NCBI GenBank assembly: GCA_000151295.1
Contig: GG745375.1
Span: 99,122-163,121 of the forward strand
Source: Allomyces macrogynus ATCC 38327
Lineage: Eukaryota; Blastocladiomycota; Blastocladiomycetes; Blastocladiales; Blastocladiaceae
DNA length: 64,000 nt
Reading direction: 5' to 3'
Every line of letters starts with the position of its first letter. The stretch's first letter is position 1. The translations under genes were made by a program, and so were the position numbers. Positions 22,838 to 36,132 of this stretch are shown here, piece after piece. The notes under the pieces are model-generated. The model ran no database searches and had not been told where the DNA came from. It saw nothing but the letters and a program-made list of their open reading frames with translations.

Positions 22838-23461
22838 AGCGCGGTCGCCAGCATGGGGCGCGCGGAGGCCGTTTCGTGCGGGCGTGGGCGGTCGGAGGGG
22901 GCGGGCAGGGGATGGGACCGGGTGGGGTGCACAGTTGACGGCCGGGGCAGGCGCAGGCAGGCAGCTGGGGACACAGACTGACGGAGCGGACTTGCAGCAC
23001 GGGCGGCAGGTGGATGGAGTCAGGGGTTTCGGGGCGAATAGATCGCTAATCAGTATTTGCGCGAAAAGAACGAGAAGGGCTTGCAGCTTTGTTGTGTTGC
23101 TGCTGTGTGCAGGGGGGCAGGAGATGGCGGACTCGATGTCCGGGATTTGTCTGCACGACGGGCGGTGTGGCACGTGCCCCTCCCTTTCGCGAGGGAGCGC
23201 TCGGCGTGGAGTCGGTCCGCTTGGCCAACGGGCTCGCCGGCCGCGCTCGCGCTCCCTCCTTCTCTCGGTCGACCCCTGGCACTCTCCTCGCGCTGCCCGA
23301 GGCCACGGCACACTCGGCACACACGCGCCTCGAGCAACCGCCGTGCCCGCGACGCGACCACGCGCGCCCGACCCGCCTGACCAACTTACCAAGCCAAGCT
23401 TCACCAAATCGACCCCAAGGAGTCATTCACCACAAGCGCGCCGGCCACCACCACCACCACC
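22838..23461. other. Intergenic, nothing recognised
   Basis: Three-prime flank of G-alpha and promoter of the helicase gene. A (CCA)n-like run lies just before ATG 23462. No coding frame is convincing. Confidence 0.5.
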
Positions 23462-26400
23462 ATGATTGGGCTCCCGCCGCCCGAGCCAGCTGCCGACGAC
23501 GACGGCTGGGCCAAGGCGATTTTCGACCTCTACGGCGCCGCGCTGCCGCCGCCCGAAAAGCCCAGCGCGGTTCTCGATCCCGCTGCGCCCGCGCCAGGCA
23601 TCAGAGTGGCCAGCACGAGCATCATCACGCAGCCATGGACGTGTTCCGAGACGAACCTGATTGCGCGGCTCGCGCACGTGAGCCGGCTCGACGACGAGAT
23701 CATTACCACGTTGACGGTCGGGGATTTTTTGGATGCGACCGACGACGAGTTTTATTTACTTGATCGCGACGGGAACAAGCTGGGTACGTCGTCGCTGTGC
23801 ACGCGCTGGGATGTTGTTTGACGAGCTGATTCGCATTGGCTGACTGTCCCCGCGTCCGTCTCCATCCAGTCCACCTGCCCGACCGCTTCGATTCCCCCGC
23901 CGAGTACGCCAAGATGCTCCTGCCGCTCTTCCTCGAAGAATTCCGGCAAAACGTGGCCGAGAGCGTGCACCGGCACTGCCGCGGCGTTGGCCCCACGGCG
24001 TACCATCTCGGCAAATCCATCACGCGCCGCACGCCGCCCGGCATCAAGCGCGACCACTACACCTACTGGGTTTCCGCCGAAGTCATGGACCAGAAAGCCG
24101 ACCGCGAACTGCTGATCCCCGGCATGATCGTCGTTCTCGGGCGGTACCAGCAGCTCGACCGCGTCCTGGGCGACGACGGCAACTACGTGCTCGCGATGAT
24201 CGTCGATGCGCCCGATGCCGACGCGTGGAGTGCGACGCGCGTCAAGGACCGCGTGCGGATCGAGTTCAATGCGCGCGCGGGCTCTGTGCAGCGTCTGGTC
24301 GAGGCCGGGGACGATGTCTACTTGCTCGTGCTCACACAAATCACGGGCCTGTGCCGGATTCACCGCGCGCTGCGTGTCTTGGCCGGGTGGGAGACGATGT
24401 ACTGCAACTCGCTGCTGCGCGCGGTGCTCGCGCCGCCGACGGATATGGCCGCGATCGAGGCGGAGCTCGAATCGTTTGAGATTTACGAGGGGTTGTATGG
24501 CCGGCACCCGTTGCTCACGAGCCTCACCCTGAACTCTTCGCAAATGCACGCGATTTCCAATGTGTTGCTGGCCGAGCAGCAGAAGGTGTTTGTCGTGGAG
24601 GGGCCGCCGGGCACTGGTACGCGTTTTGTTGTGCTTTCGTTGGTGGCAGCGAAACTGTGATCTAATCCCTGATTTTGGCAATCTACAGGCAAGACGAGCA
24701 CGATCATGGGCATGATCGTGCAACTCCTGGCGCAAGGCGAGCGGTGTCTCGTGACGGGCCCGACCAACATGGCCGCGACCGAGAACGCCAAGCGGCTGAT
24801 CCAGTTTACGCGCAAGGCACGCGTAAGCACGCCCAAGGACATGCTTTTCCGGCTCGGCGACATGGCCCTCGTCGGCAACGCCGCGCGGCTCGGGCTTGAC
24901 GACGATTTGCGGCTGATTTACGTCGAGAACCGCACCAAGCGGCTGCGCGAGCTGCGCGCCGCGATCGAGCTCGCCTACGCCGAGACGCAAACGCTGCTCA
25001 ATAATTTCGAGCGCGTCTGGGACGACCACTGCGATGCGGTCGAGGTCGCGACGGGCACGGACCCGGACCGTGACGATATCAACGCCATGTGGGAGTGTTG
25101 CACGGCAACGCTGAACGGCCGGGTCGCTGATTGGATGAAGCTGTGCGGTGCTGTGCTGGGGCTCGACGATATGGTCCCGACAACGCTCTTGGCGCCGACG
25201 CAGATCGTCGACGGAGTCTCGGTCCTCCAGGACGTGCGCACGCGGCTGCAGGACCTGGCGCGCGAGGCCGCGACGGTCCGATCAGTCTCGGCGCAGTATG
25301 TCTGGTCGATTTCGGCCTCACTTGACGACCGCAAGCCCGCGCACTTCTACAACCCCGTCGAGTACCAGTTCCTGACGGCCAAGCGGCGCGTCGACCAAGT
25401 GCTCATGCGACTGCACAGCAATCTGCGCCCGATCCTGACGCTGTGCAGCAAGTCGGACCGCGACATGGTCGACGAGATTGGCAAGCACACGCTGATTTGG
25501 TTCTCGACGGTCTCGTCGTCGGTGCGCGTCAACGGGCCCGTGCAGAACGCGATCGTCGACGAGGCCGCGCAGCTCGTCGAGGCCGATACGTGCCTGTTAT
25601 TGCGGATTCCGAAACTGCAGCGGATCGTGCTTGTCGGCGACGACCGGCAATTGCCGTCGGTCGTGCTCTCGGACGTGGCCAAGCGGTTCAAGTACGACCG
25701 GTCGCTGTTTGAGCGGCTCAAGAACGTGCACTACCCGACCGTCTTTCTCGACACGCAGTACCGCATGCACCCGCACATCAGCATGTTCCCGCGGCACCAG
25801 TTTTACCAAGGCCAGTTGAAGGACCATATTGATTTCGGGCGCGACCGGTACCACCAGTCGTGGCACGATCTTGGCGACCATCTCGCGCCTTACCAGTTCA
25901 TTGACGTGGAGGGCACCGAGTGGCGCGATAACACGACGCAGTCCTACTCGAACGCGATCGAGGCCGAGTACATCAAGAAGATGCTCGTCTCGGTCGCCAA
26001 GGCCCTGCCGACGGGTACGCGCGTGGAAGTCGGCGTGATCTCGCCGTATTCCGACCAGTGCAAGCTGATCCAGGCGGTGCTCGCCAAAGTGCCGGGCACG
26101 CGCGTCGTCGAGACGAACGCGCGGCACAACATGCTCGTGATCAAAAACAAGCTGATTGTCAGCATCAATTCGATCGACGGGTTCCAGGGCCAGGAGCGCG
26201 ACATTATCATTTTCTCGTGCGTGCGGTCCAACAGCAAGGGCAAGATTGGGTTCCTCGGCGAACCGCGCCGGCTAAATGTGGCGATCACGCGCGCGCGGTA
26301 CTCTTGTTGGATTATTGGGCATGCCAAGACGCTGCAGGCCAAGAACCCGGTCTGGCAGGCGTTGCTCGAGAACGCCAAGGCGCGCGAGATTGTGCTCGAT

Positions 26401-29400
26401 GTGTCGACGTTGCCGTTTTACCACGAGGTCAAGGCCGCGACGATGGTGGCCAAGGTCGAGAAGATGATCGAGTCGGCTACGGGGGTTGCCATCGCGCGCG
26501 CGAAGCCGCCAAGGGTCGGCGCGCGCAAGCAGCCGGTGCCTGCTCCCAAGGCGGTGGCGGTAGCGGGGCCCTCGTCGTCGTCGCCGGTGGCCTCGTCGTC
26601 CTCGTCGGCTTTTCGTGCCGTCGCGTCCCCGCCAGCACCGCGCGCCGTGGTTCAGCAACGCGTCGTGGCACAGCAGCGCCCCGTGGCCGCGGCTGCGGTC
26701 AACACGCGCGGCAAGTCGCACGTGCTCGACTTCGCGGGCGCCATCTGGGAGTCGTCGTGGTCGCACCAAACGGTGGAGACGATGCGGCGGCTCGCGACCG
26801 ACGACCGCGCGGCTGTGATCCGCACCATGATCCACGTGCTCGACGGGAAATTCGGCGCGCGGTTCGCCGAGAAGCAGACCTCGCGCGATCTCGGCGACAT
26901 GCTCGTCACGGGCGGGACCACGCAGTACGCGTTTGTCTGGAGCATTGCGCTGCGCGGGCACAAGGACAACGTCAAGCAGATCATCAAGTTTTGGTGGCTT
27001 GGGCCGCGGAACGGGATCGCCCAGGGCGTGCACCAGGCGCGGTCGGCGCTCGGCAGTCACTCGGGCGAGTATATCGCCGCGTGCCGGAAAGTCAAGCGGT
27101 CGAGCGAGAGCGTCAACGCGTATGTGCCCATGACGGCACCGGGCGGGTTCGAGTTTATGCGCACGTTGCGTCGCAGTACGTGCACCGAGACGGACCATAA
27201 CGAGAACACTTCTGCAAGCCAGCTTGAACTGATCAAGTCGTACCAGATCAACCACGCACTCTGGGAAAAGTTTGCCGCCGAGTCGGTCGAGGCGCTGCAC
27301 GCGTTTGATTTGCTTTGCGACTTGACGGAGCAGGAAAAGGGGCTGGTCCGGCACGAAGGCAGTCTGTTCTGTCTCGGGCGCAGCGGTACGGGCAAGACGA
27401 CGGTCATGCTGCTCAAGCTGTGGCAGCGCGAGCACGTCTATCGCAAGCGCGGGTCGTCCGACGAGCCGCTCACGCAGCTGTTACTCACGCTGTCGCCGAC
27501 GCTCGCAGCCAACTTGCAGACGCAGTACGAAAAGTACAGCAAGCTGTTGCCCGAGGTAGACGAGGAGATGGCCAAGAAGAGCGTGCCACGCATCGCGTCG
27601 TGGCGCAGCGTCGTCGATTGGCTCGACTCGCGGCTGACGGAGCCGTTTTTCCAGCATGAGCGCGTGTTTGCGGCCGTCGTGGAGGACGAGGACGAGACTC
27701 CGGCAGCCACTGAGGAGTCGAATGATGACGACCACAACGACGATGAGCTCCAGGCCGAGTGGGACCGCGACGGCGAAGACGCAAACGGCCAGACCGTTGG
27801 GCTGCATCGCAAGGACAAGACCGTTGATTTTGGTCGGTTTGAGCGCGCCTACTACCCGCTGCTGCCCAAACCCGTCCGTGCATTTGACCCGGCGTTCTTG
27901 TGGACCCAGATCCAGGGCGTCATTTGCGGGTCGCTCGAGGCGCTGCAGTCGCCAGACGGTGTGCTCACCAAGGACGGGTACATTGGCCTCGCCGCGCGGC
28001 GCATGTCGACGCTGTCTGAGTCGGACCGCGCGACCATCTACGACGGCTACGTTTGGTACGCGCGCAAGAAGCGCGCGCGGCACGAGTGGGACATGGCCGA
28101 TGTGGTGCGGCACATTTACGTGCACGGGTCCGAGGTGCCGCGCGATATCGAGTACGTCTATGTCGACGAGGCGCAGGACCTGTCCATGGCGCAAATCGCG
28201 CTGCTCAGTCTGATTTGCGCGAATCCGGCCGGGTTTTTCTTTGCGGGCGACACGGCGCAGACGATTACTTGCTCGGCGTTCCGGTTCCAGGACATGAAGG
28301 CCACGTTCTACACCGAGTTCTTGACGCGGATACAGGAGGTCACGTTCCGCAAGGCCACGGTCCCGCCGCTGCACACGCTCACGCAGAATTTCCGTACGCA
28401 TGTGGGTGTCCTGCAACTGGCCGCGCGACTCGTGGAGCTGCTCGTCAAGCATTTCCCGCAGTCGATTGACCAGCTCGCGCCCGAAAAGGCGTTCAATGAT
28501 GGGCCGCTGCCGTTCTTGTTCCACGGCGACGAGGACACGTTCATTCGGCAAGTGTTTGGCGGGTCGTCCGGGTGCAGTCTCGGCGCGTCGCAGGCGATCT
28601 TGGTGCGCGACGACGACGAAAAGGCGCGCGTGTTACAAATCATGCGCCGGCACGACCTCGACGATGGCCAAGTGCTGACGATTTTCGAGGCCAAGGGGCT
28701 CGAGTTCAACGACGTGCTCTTGTTCAATATCGTGTCGACGTCGCCGTTCAAGAAGTGGGGCCTGCTCGCCAAGGACCGGCATATTGACCCGATGGAGCAC
28801 GCGACGCTCGCACACGAGCTCAAGCTGCTCTACGTGGCCGTGACGCGCGCCAAGGAAGGCCTCTGGATCTACGAGGAGCGTGCCGAGGGTAACGCGCTGC
28901 TCGGCATGCTCGTGGGCGAAGGGCTTGCGATCCAGTCACGCGCCGACTCGTCGGTGCCGTTCTCGCGCGAGTCCGATCCGTTCATGTGGGAGCAGCAGGC
29001 CGCGAAATTGCTCGATTCGAACCAGTACCACTTGGCCTACACGTGCTACAAGCGCGCCGGGAACGAGGCCAAGATGGCGTATTGTGCGGCGTTCATGGCT
29101 TTCGAGGACGCGGAAAAGCAAGAGGGCGCGCGGCACGGCGGGCCGCAAAAGGCTGCAGCCATGTACGCGGCCGCCGCGGCCAAGTTTGTCGACCTCGACA
29201 TGTTTGACAAGGCCGCCGAGGCGTTCATGCGCTCAAAGCGGTACCGCGAGGCGACGGAAATGTTCATCAAGACCAACGCATGGGACGACGCGCTAGAGGC
29301 CTCGTGGAATACGGGCAATCTCGATTTCGTGCACGAGACGCTTGCGACTGTCACAAACAAGTCCGCCACTCCCGCGGTGCTCGAAAAGTGTGCGCGCGTC

Positions 29401-32058
29401 GCCATGATTCGATCGTTGAAGAAGAACGCGCCCGACAGCGACGTGCTGCGGTTTGCCGTGTTCCTCGACTCGGCGACCAAGCGGCGCCTGTTCAACCGGT
29501 ACCGCAAGGACTTGCTGCTGCAGCTCAACGTCCAGGAAAACAGGTTTGATCTCAACGCAACAGTGTTTGAGCGCATGCACAAGTGGACCGAGGCCGCGCA
29601 GCTCTGGCGCGAGGCCGGGAATAAGGTCGAGGCCGAGCGTTGCGTGCGCACCGTCGTCATGCCGCACTTGCTCGTGCTCGCGCTCAACAAGCCGGACGCG
29701 TGGCCGGCGCTCGCGCAAGAGGCCGTGGCCGAGCTCGACAAGACTGGTGTGAGCCTGGGCGGTGGGATCGACGACGCGTTGGCAGCGCTGGCCGAGGACC
29801 CGCAGGATTTGGAATCGCTCGGGAAGAAGCTCGCTCGGCTGTCGCACTGGCACGGATCAAAGAGCCCGGCCATAGAGGCGGTGCTCGAGATTCTGCGTTT
29901 CCAAGCGCTGCAACGCCGCGTCATTCTTCTTGCTCACGACAGCTACTTTGTGGATTTGACAGTCGAGCTCTCGCAGACGTTATTACAGCGCACCAAATCG
30001 GGCATGAACGCGCTCTTGCAGCTCCTGGCCGACCTTCCGCTGCTCGATTCGCGCCAAGGCGCTTTGCCGGACCTGCTTGCGTTTTCCAAGGACTTGTCGC
30101 TGCCGCCGGGCCACGTTGTCATTTCGCCCGTAATTGTCAAGGCCGTGCATGTCGTGTCGGGTGCCACCAAGGGCGACCTCGTTGTCGTGGACGCCAAGAC
30201 GTTACGTGCGCGAATGTCGGAAGTCCTGACAGCCCAGCTTCGAGGTGCGGTCGCCGAGATGAACATGCTGATGACCAAGCTGATCCAGCGCATGGAGTAT
30301 ATCAGTCTGACGCTGCACAAGCGCGAAGACGCCCACAAGGACGCGCTCGAACGGTTCTACATTCAGCTCGCGGCGTTTGACTTGATCCAAGACTTGAAGT
30401 CGCGCACGGGTGACAACTCGCTGCAGGCGCCGATTGGCTGGTTCCGCACCATTTTCCCGGCCAACGTCTTTGGGCTCGACTATGCTGAGCTCGCGCAGAT
30501 CCGGGTCAGCAAGGGCGTCCAGAATGCATTTCGCGGTCTTTTGACGAGTTCGGGGTCGCTGTCCGAGGGCCACGTTCTGCGCTCGCTGTGTCTGATGGGC
30601 TCGTTCCGTGGCGTCATCCCTGCGCCGCCCGTCCAGCACTTGGCCCAACTCCATCGTGGCCTCATGTTGATCCACTTCCGGTACCATCACGCAGATCCAC
30701 GGGCCCAACTCCACCTTTACTTTGGCTGCCAGGCGCTCATTGAATATTTCCGCCACGTCTACTTCATGGACGAGATTGCCGATGACGTGGACCCCTTTGA
30801 TTTCCTGTTCCATCTCGAAAAGACGGCGGCCCTCATGCTGGTGCTCGCGACACGGTTCAACTCGCTCATTATTTCGGATCGACTCCTGACCTTGCTCGAG
30901 CCGATCGATCCCGTGGCCATTGGCGCTCGACTGGGTTCCTTTGATGTGGACCACCGCGACCAATCGTGGAAGCCCCGCACGCGCTATGCGGAGTTTGACC
31001 TGCGTGATACGATGGTCCCGCTCATTGGGAAGATTCTGGCGAAAGACCACGCGGTCTGGCGCCTGGTCGAGACCAAGCTGACGCGCATTGACCGTGCTCG
31101 GTTCCAGACGCGTTTGGCCGCGTTTCTTTTGCTCGTGCACTTCAACTATGGCCCACGGTACCAAAAGATGCACTCGACCATTGTCGAGGCGCTCGTGTCG
31201 GACAAGCGGCACGGAGGGATCGTCATTCGTGAAGACGCGCTGCGCAAGGAAGAGTACCAAGACCACTTGAACGAGCTAAGCGTTGCCGGCGAAAAAGTGA
31301 TTGTCTGTCTCAACCGCGAAAGCGGCATGTACGATGCAGCCATGCAGAACCGCGACCTCAAGGCCTTGCCGCGGCGCGTCGTCGTGCAGTGCCCGAACAA
31401 TAGTACGTGGTGGGTCAACCTGAACGGCCACGGCGGGTCGGGCGCCACGCAGTCGAAACCGTTTGAAATGCGCCGACTTGACATCGACCAGGATGAAGAC
31501 GCGGCCATGGCCTCGGCCGACGATATTTCGTCCCTCATGCGCAAGGAGCAGCAGGAGCACACCGACAAGTTGCCCCCGCGGATTCACGCCGCCGTCCTCG
31601 CATGGGTCGCGCGCGTGCGCCGGTTCCGCGCGCTGCGGCACGAGTACGTGGTTCGGCAGGGCGCCTTGCCGCTGGACGTGCAGGTTGAGTACGAGGAGCA
31701 CCTGGTCGCGCGCGCCGATAAGCGCGCGACGGGCCGGCGCCGGATGTTGCCGGGCAGTGTCCCGCACGCCGTTTGGCGGTACCGCGTCGCCGTGCGCGAC
31801 GTGCGGCTGGCGATGCTCACGTCGCATGCCGCGGCCGCGGCGCTGGCCAGTTCGGTCCAGCTTGATGATGCGAATGAGGATACGCTGCAGAGCGCGCTCG
31901 AGGAGGTCACGCTCGATACGCACGAGCTCGTGAGCATGTGCTGCAAGGAAACGGCGTGGGCGCTCAAGCTGCGCATGATGCGCGTTGCCAAGAAGGTGGA
32001 GACGCTCGACCGCGTCGTTGCAGATCTGCGTCGCAAGTTGGGCGTGCACGCGGCGTGA
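23462..32058 (+). CDS. Giant double SF1 helicase: UPF1/SETX-like plus UvrD/TRANK1-like, 2812 aa
   Basis: Exons 23462..23783, 23870..24616, 24689..32058; 2813 codons. Helicase 1 (about residues 340-910): VEGPPGTGKTST Walker A (cut by intron 2), IVDEAAQ Walker B, GDDRQLPS, DTQYRMHP, SIDGFQGQERDI and RRLNVAITRAR, the UPF1/senataxin SF1B pattern. A Pro/Ser/Ala linker and an uncharacterised middle region (about 960-1240) follow. Helicase 2 (about 1245-1745): LGRSGTGKTT, YVDEAQDLSMAQ, AGDTAQTI, QNFRTH, EAKGLEFNDV and YVAVTRAKEG, the UvrD/Rep SF1A pattern as in TRANK1, with an acidic insert near 1355. The remaining roughly 1000 residues are helical, with TPR-like repeats (AYTCYKRAGNEAKMAYCAA, KAAEAFMRSKRYREATEMF). 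Both ATPases look intact. Substrate and role are unknown; RNA surveillance or DNA repair would be guesses. Confidence 0.95.
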
Positions 32059-32730
32059 TGGAGGAGGTTTGGTTTGGTTTTTTTGCTCCAGACTCGGGAT
32101 CGGGAAGGGGCCGCCCGACGCGCGAGGGATCGAGGGCGCTTTCATTTTGTTCCTATTCATTCGTACGGAGCGCTTGAGACAAGTAGACATGGCAAGCGCG
32201 GAATCACAATTTATTTTCTTGTAATTTCTTCTGGTGGTTGCGGCTGGCCATCGTCTCCTTCCTTGCCGTACCTGCCGTTGTGACGAGGTCGTGCTCGGCT
32301 CGCTGAATGTCAGAACGTCCCCATCGTCCTGGCGCATCGTTGCTGCCGTCGACTGATTTTGTTGGCGTGTCATGTTCCTAGTCGCCACTTTCTTCTTTTT
32401 GCTCCCTGCAGCCGTCTTTTCGTGCCTTGCAGTCGTGCCGGATGCCCCATTCCCATCTTCCTCGTTCAACGGTCCGCGCCGTCGTGTCGTCCACCAACCC
32501 AAAAAAGTGGAGTAGCACACATGGTATATATCAATTGTCGTATGGAGAAGCGCAAGAAAATATGTACACGAAGCAAAAGAAAGAAAAAAATTCCACCAGC
32601 AAAAACAGCGAATTCACATCAGTAACCTTTTCTCCGACGGCGCGCGTCACCCCCTCCTCCACATCCACGGCGGCCTTTTGGTACTCACGCTCTTGCGGTG
32701 TAGGCCGAGATGCGCGCCTGATCACCTACG
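32059..32730. other. Convergent 3' intergenic region
   Basis: This interval lies between the stops of the helicase gene (+) and the coiled-coil gene (-). It has AT-richer stretches near 32580 and no recognised gene. Confidence 0.55.
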
Positions 32731-33778
32731 TCATACAATCCGGACCATCTGGCGCCACGACCCGGCGAGCGTCGCCGTCGCCGGCCCACGCACGCGGCCG
32801 TTGCCCTCCTTGGCCGTGATCGCCGCGCTACTCGACGAACTCGTCGCGCGGACCGCCGCAGCAGCCGTTGCCGCCAAGTAGGTACGAATCCCGCGCACCC
32901 ACCGCGCCACGTGTTTCGCCGCTGCTTCCGTCGCGGACGACGTCCGCACGAGTTTCTTCACCGGACGAATCGCAGCGGGAGCCGGGTCGTCGACGACCAT
33001 CGCGTTGGTCGGGACCGGGTGCGACGTGCGCCGGCGCGGTGGCAGGGCCGGTGGGCAGGTCGTGGTCGTGTCGCGCGTGACGCTGCTGCGGCGCGGCGGG
33101 AGCGCCGGCGGCGGGATTTCGGCGGTGGAGGTGGGCGGTGGTGATGGGATTCGGACGGGCATGGCGGCGAGCTGCGCCTTGGCCGCGGCAATCGCTGCGG
33201 TCAACCGCGCGTGTTCTGCGGCCTGCGCGGCACGGACGGTCGCGAGCTGCGTGTCGAGCGCCGTGCGTCGCGCGGCGGCGCGCGTGTATTGAGATGAGAG
33301 TGTGGACAGGGACGCGTCGAGCTCACTACGGACAACGGCGTTCACGTCAGAATTCCTGTAGTCGCCGACTATGTTCTCAACATCAACACCCGAGCACGTA
33401 CCGAGTGCGCATTTCCAGTGCCTCCACCTCATCCTCCTTCTCGCACCGCACTTTCCGGGCCACTTCCACCTGCGCGCGCGCCGACGCCAACTGCGTCTGC
33501 AGTCGGTCAATCGAATCGGCCGCGTCGCGCGCCGTCGTCCGCGATGCTTCCTGGACGTCGGCGAGTTCCGCGGCCAGCCGCGCGCCGAGTGTGCGTTCGG
33601 TGTCAACGTCGTGCGTGAGCAGGTCGATTTCGGCCTCGAGTTCCCGCTCGTAGTCGGCCGACTCGGACCGGAACTCGGCGAGCTCGGTGTCTCGAGCGGC
33701 CAGGGCCGAGGCGAGGTCTCGCGCAGCGTTCATGGCGGCGTCGGTCGAGGTCTGCGAGGGCGTCATGGCGGCGGTCAT
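32731..33778 (-). CDS. Coiled-coil protein, 333 aa, possibly NudE/NDEL1-like
   Basis: Exons 33402..33778 and 32731..33355 (intron GTACGT...CAG); 334 codons. Residues 15-125 form an uninterrupted Ala/Arg/Glu-rich coiled coil (RDTELAEFRSESADYERELE, RTLGARLAAELADVQEASRT, DRLQTQLASARAQVEVARK), continuing after the junction with RNSDVNAVVRSELDASLS. A Pro/Arg-rich region with SSVTRD and TSHPVP motifs follows, then an Ala-rich helix and a short tail ending WRQMVRIV. The early YERELEAEID resembles the start of the NudE coiled coil, and the RN.....SEL block after the splice also fits. NudE proteins bind LIS1 and dynein. The match is weak; any coiled-coil scaffold is possible. ATG 33919 would add 47 low-complexity residues. 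Confidence 0.65.
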
Positions 33779-34447
33779 GGCCGGTCGCAAACGGTCGCGG
33801 GTGCGGTGTGGGAGCAGACGGCAGGGAGAGAGAGGTTGTGATTGTTGTGGGTGGGGTGCGGTCCTCGATGGCGGCGATCCGCTGGGCCCAGGAGGCCGAG
33901 AACAGCGATGGAAGCCCAAGCGGTTCTGGCTGAGCGAAGAGGTGAAGAGTGAGCGAGAGATGCAGAGAGCGGAGATGAGCGGCGAGCGGGTCCCGTCTTT
34001 ATCGTCGCGGCTCGCTCGTCTTCGTCATCTCAACAAGCGGATGCATGGGCGCGCGACGGCGGCACGGCGCGCGGAGATTCGACGAGAAGGTGGTGGGTCG
34101 CCACGTCGGCAGGCCGGCAGCGCAGGCCGTCGCAGCGAGCATGACTCTGCTTGGGTGTCGCTCTGCCCCTGACGCACTCTGTGGCGCGCTGCACGCTGCC
34201 GGCCAGCACCGCACCGTAAATTGCCGCAGGCTTCTCACCTGTTTGGTGGGCGCAACCGGCGCAGCCTCCATATTTATTATCGAGATCCCTCTCGACTGCC
34301 GCCGCGCACCTGATGGATACGAACGCGCGCCGGGGCCGTGACGCGACGAGTGGGCGTGGGATCTGACATGAGCTGTGCGGTAAACAAACACGTACAGCTC
34401 GGCAGCGCGGCGGGCGGGGACAAAACGGGCTCCATTTCTCATCACCG
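33779..34447. other. Intergenic, nothing recognised
   Basis: This interval lies between the coiled-coil gene start and the Rab GGTase beta stop, both on the minus strand. No supported feature. Confidence 0.5.
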
Positions 34448-35936
34448 TCACGGCGCGCGCTGCGCCGGCTTCGGTTCTGCTGGTGGTGCCGGTGCTGTGC
34501 GCGGTGCGACCTTGGGTCGCACGCGGTCAATGACCTCGCGCGGCATGCAGTAGGTCGGGTCGATGGCGCCGAGCGTGGTGTCACCGAGCAGTGAGAGGCC
34601 TACAATCGATTCAGCACGATCAGCGGGGAGGTCCAGGAGGAGGAGGAGGAGCGGGTGTGGAGAACATGGAGCGTACCGGCGAGCCCGAACAGCGTGTGGA
34701 ACACGTCTGGCAGGTTGCCCGGGCGGTCAGCGATGCCGCCGGTCTCGGTGTCCTACACGGGCGCGTCGTGTCAGTCGAATGGAACGGTGGGGAGCGACGG
34801 CAAGGGGTGCAAGCGCACCTGTGCGCTCAGAATGAACTGCACGAGCGCGGTCTTGTTGATCCAGTCGACTTTACCGAGCATCGCGAGCGACGACAGGACC
34901 CACCACGAGTAGCACACCTACCCGACGAAGGCGCGTCAGGGCGAGGAGCAACAACGCACGGCAATCGAGCCGCAAACACAACATACGTCTTCAAGCTTCT
35001 CCGGCCGCCCATTCAACCCGCCGCACGGCAGCTGTCGCTCGCTCAACCACCACCCGAGCGCCTGCGTGTCGATCGCGTCAAGTCGTCCGAGAATGTCGAG
35101 CATCCCGACACAGCAAAAGACCATGGCCGCGTGCGACTCGGCGCCGGGCACGGTCCCGAACCCGCCGTCGAAATTGCGGCACGCAAGCACAAACTCAACG
35201 GCCTTGTCGGTATCGATCGCGTCGAATCGGCCGAGGAGGGAGAGCGCTGATACGGCGCAGTACGAGAAGCGCGCGTCGACTTCGCCCCACTGGTCGCCGG
35301 TAAATGAGCCGTCGGGGTTTTGACGCGCGGCGATGACTGCAGGGATTCCAGGATCGTGAGCGGCACGCTGGTTCAGATCGACCACCGGTGGGGGAGAAAG
35401 ACACGTACACGACACGACCTTGTCGCGATCGAGCACGTCGACGCGGTCGTACATGACAAGCACCTGGATCGCGCTGAGCGTGTAGAGCAGGTGCGAGTCG
35501 TGGCCCGTGAATCCGCCAAACCCGCCTATCCGCAGCGAACCTGCATCAGTTCCACTTCAAGACATCGCGCACAAAACGCGCACATGCGCGTACCGTCGTC
35601 CGCGTTATAGCACGACATCAAAAACGACACGACATCCTTGGGCACGAGCGCGTCGCGCGCGCCCAGGAGCTCGAGCGCCGTGACCCCCCAGTAGATGCCG
35701 TTCACGCGCAGGTGCTCGGTCAGCCAGTACTCGAGCTCGTCGCGGCGCGTGTCGAGATTGCGAATGAACGCGATGTGCTGGGTCCGGAGGAGCGAGGTTG
35801 GGGGGGTGGTCGCGGTCGTTGGTGCTGGGGCCGACGTGGCCGCGGCGGCTGACGCTGAAGCTGGCGGGGTCACTGGCACGTCTGGCTTGTTATTGCTCAT
35901 GGTGGTTGCGCTTGCAGAAGACGGTGTGTTGGTCAT
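34448..35936 (-). CDS. BET2: Rab geranylgeranyltransferase beta subunit (type II), 378 aa, 6 exons
   Basis: Catalytic subunit that attaches geranylgeranyl groups to C-terminal cysteines of Rab GTPases together with the alpha subunit and Rab escort protein. Exons: 35594..35936, 35409..35525, 34987..35336, 34819..34917, 34677..34752, 34448..34599; 379 codons. The alpha-alpha barrel repeats are clear: [91 protein letters not shown] and [19 protein letters not shown]. The zinc ligands are present: Asp and Cys in EDVCYSWW (joined across exons 3/4) and His in DVFHT. ATG 35936 precedes an Ala/Thr/Pro-rich leader of about 45 residues, longer than usual. [10 protein letters not shown] is followed by a Pro/Ala tail. 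Confidence 0.95.
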
Positions 35937-36132
35937 TGCCGGTTGTTCGAAGTGGTTGTGGAGATGGGTTGCCAGACGCGCCGTGCTGTGAGCCTCTGAC
36001 TGATGAAATCCACACCCAACTCGTCTTCCCAACTTTCCAACAGAAACCACAATGTAAACGCAAACGCGACGTTATGTATTCGAAAAACAACAAACCAAAA
36101 ACAACACGACACAAAACAAAAAAACGACGCTC

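Noticed and set aside
26272..27435. Long minus-strand frames (350-390 codons) opposite the helicase gene
   Set aside because: They are antisense shadows of a strongly conserved coding region and have no motifs of their own.
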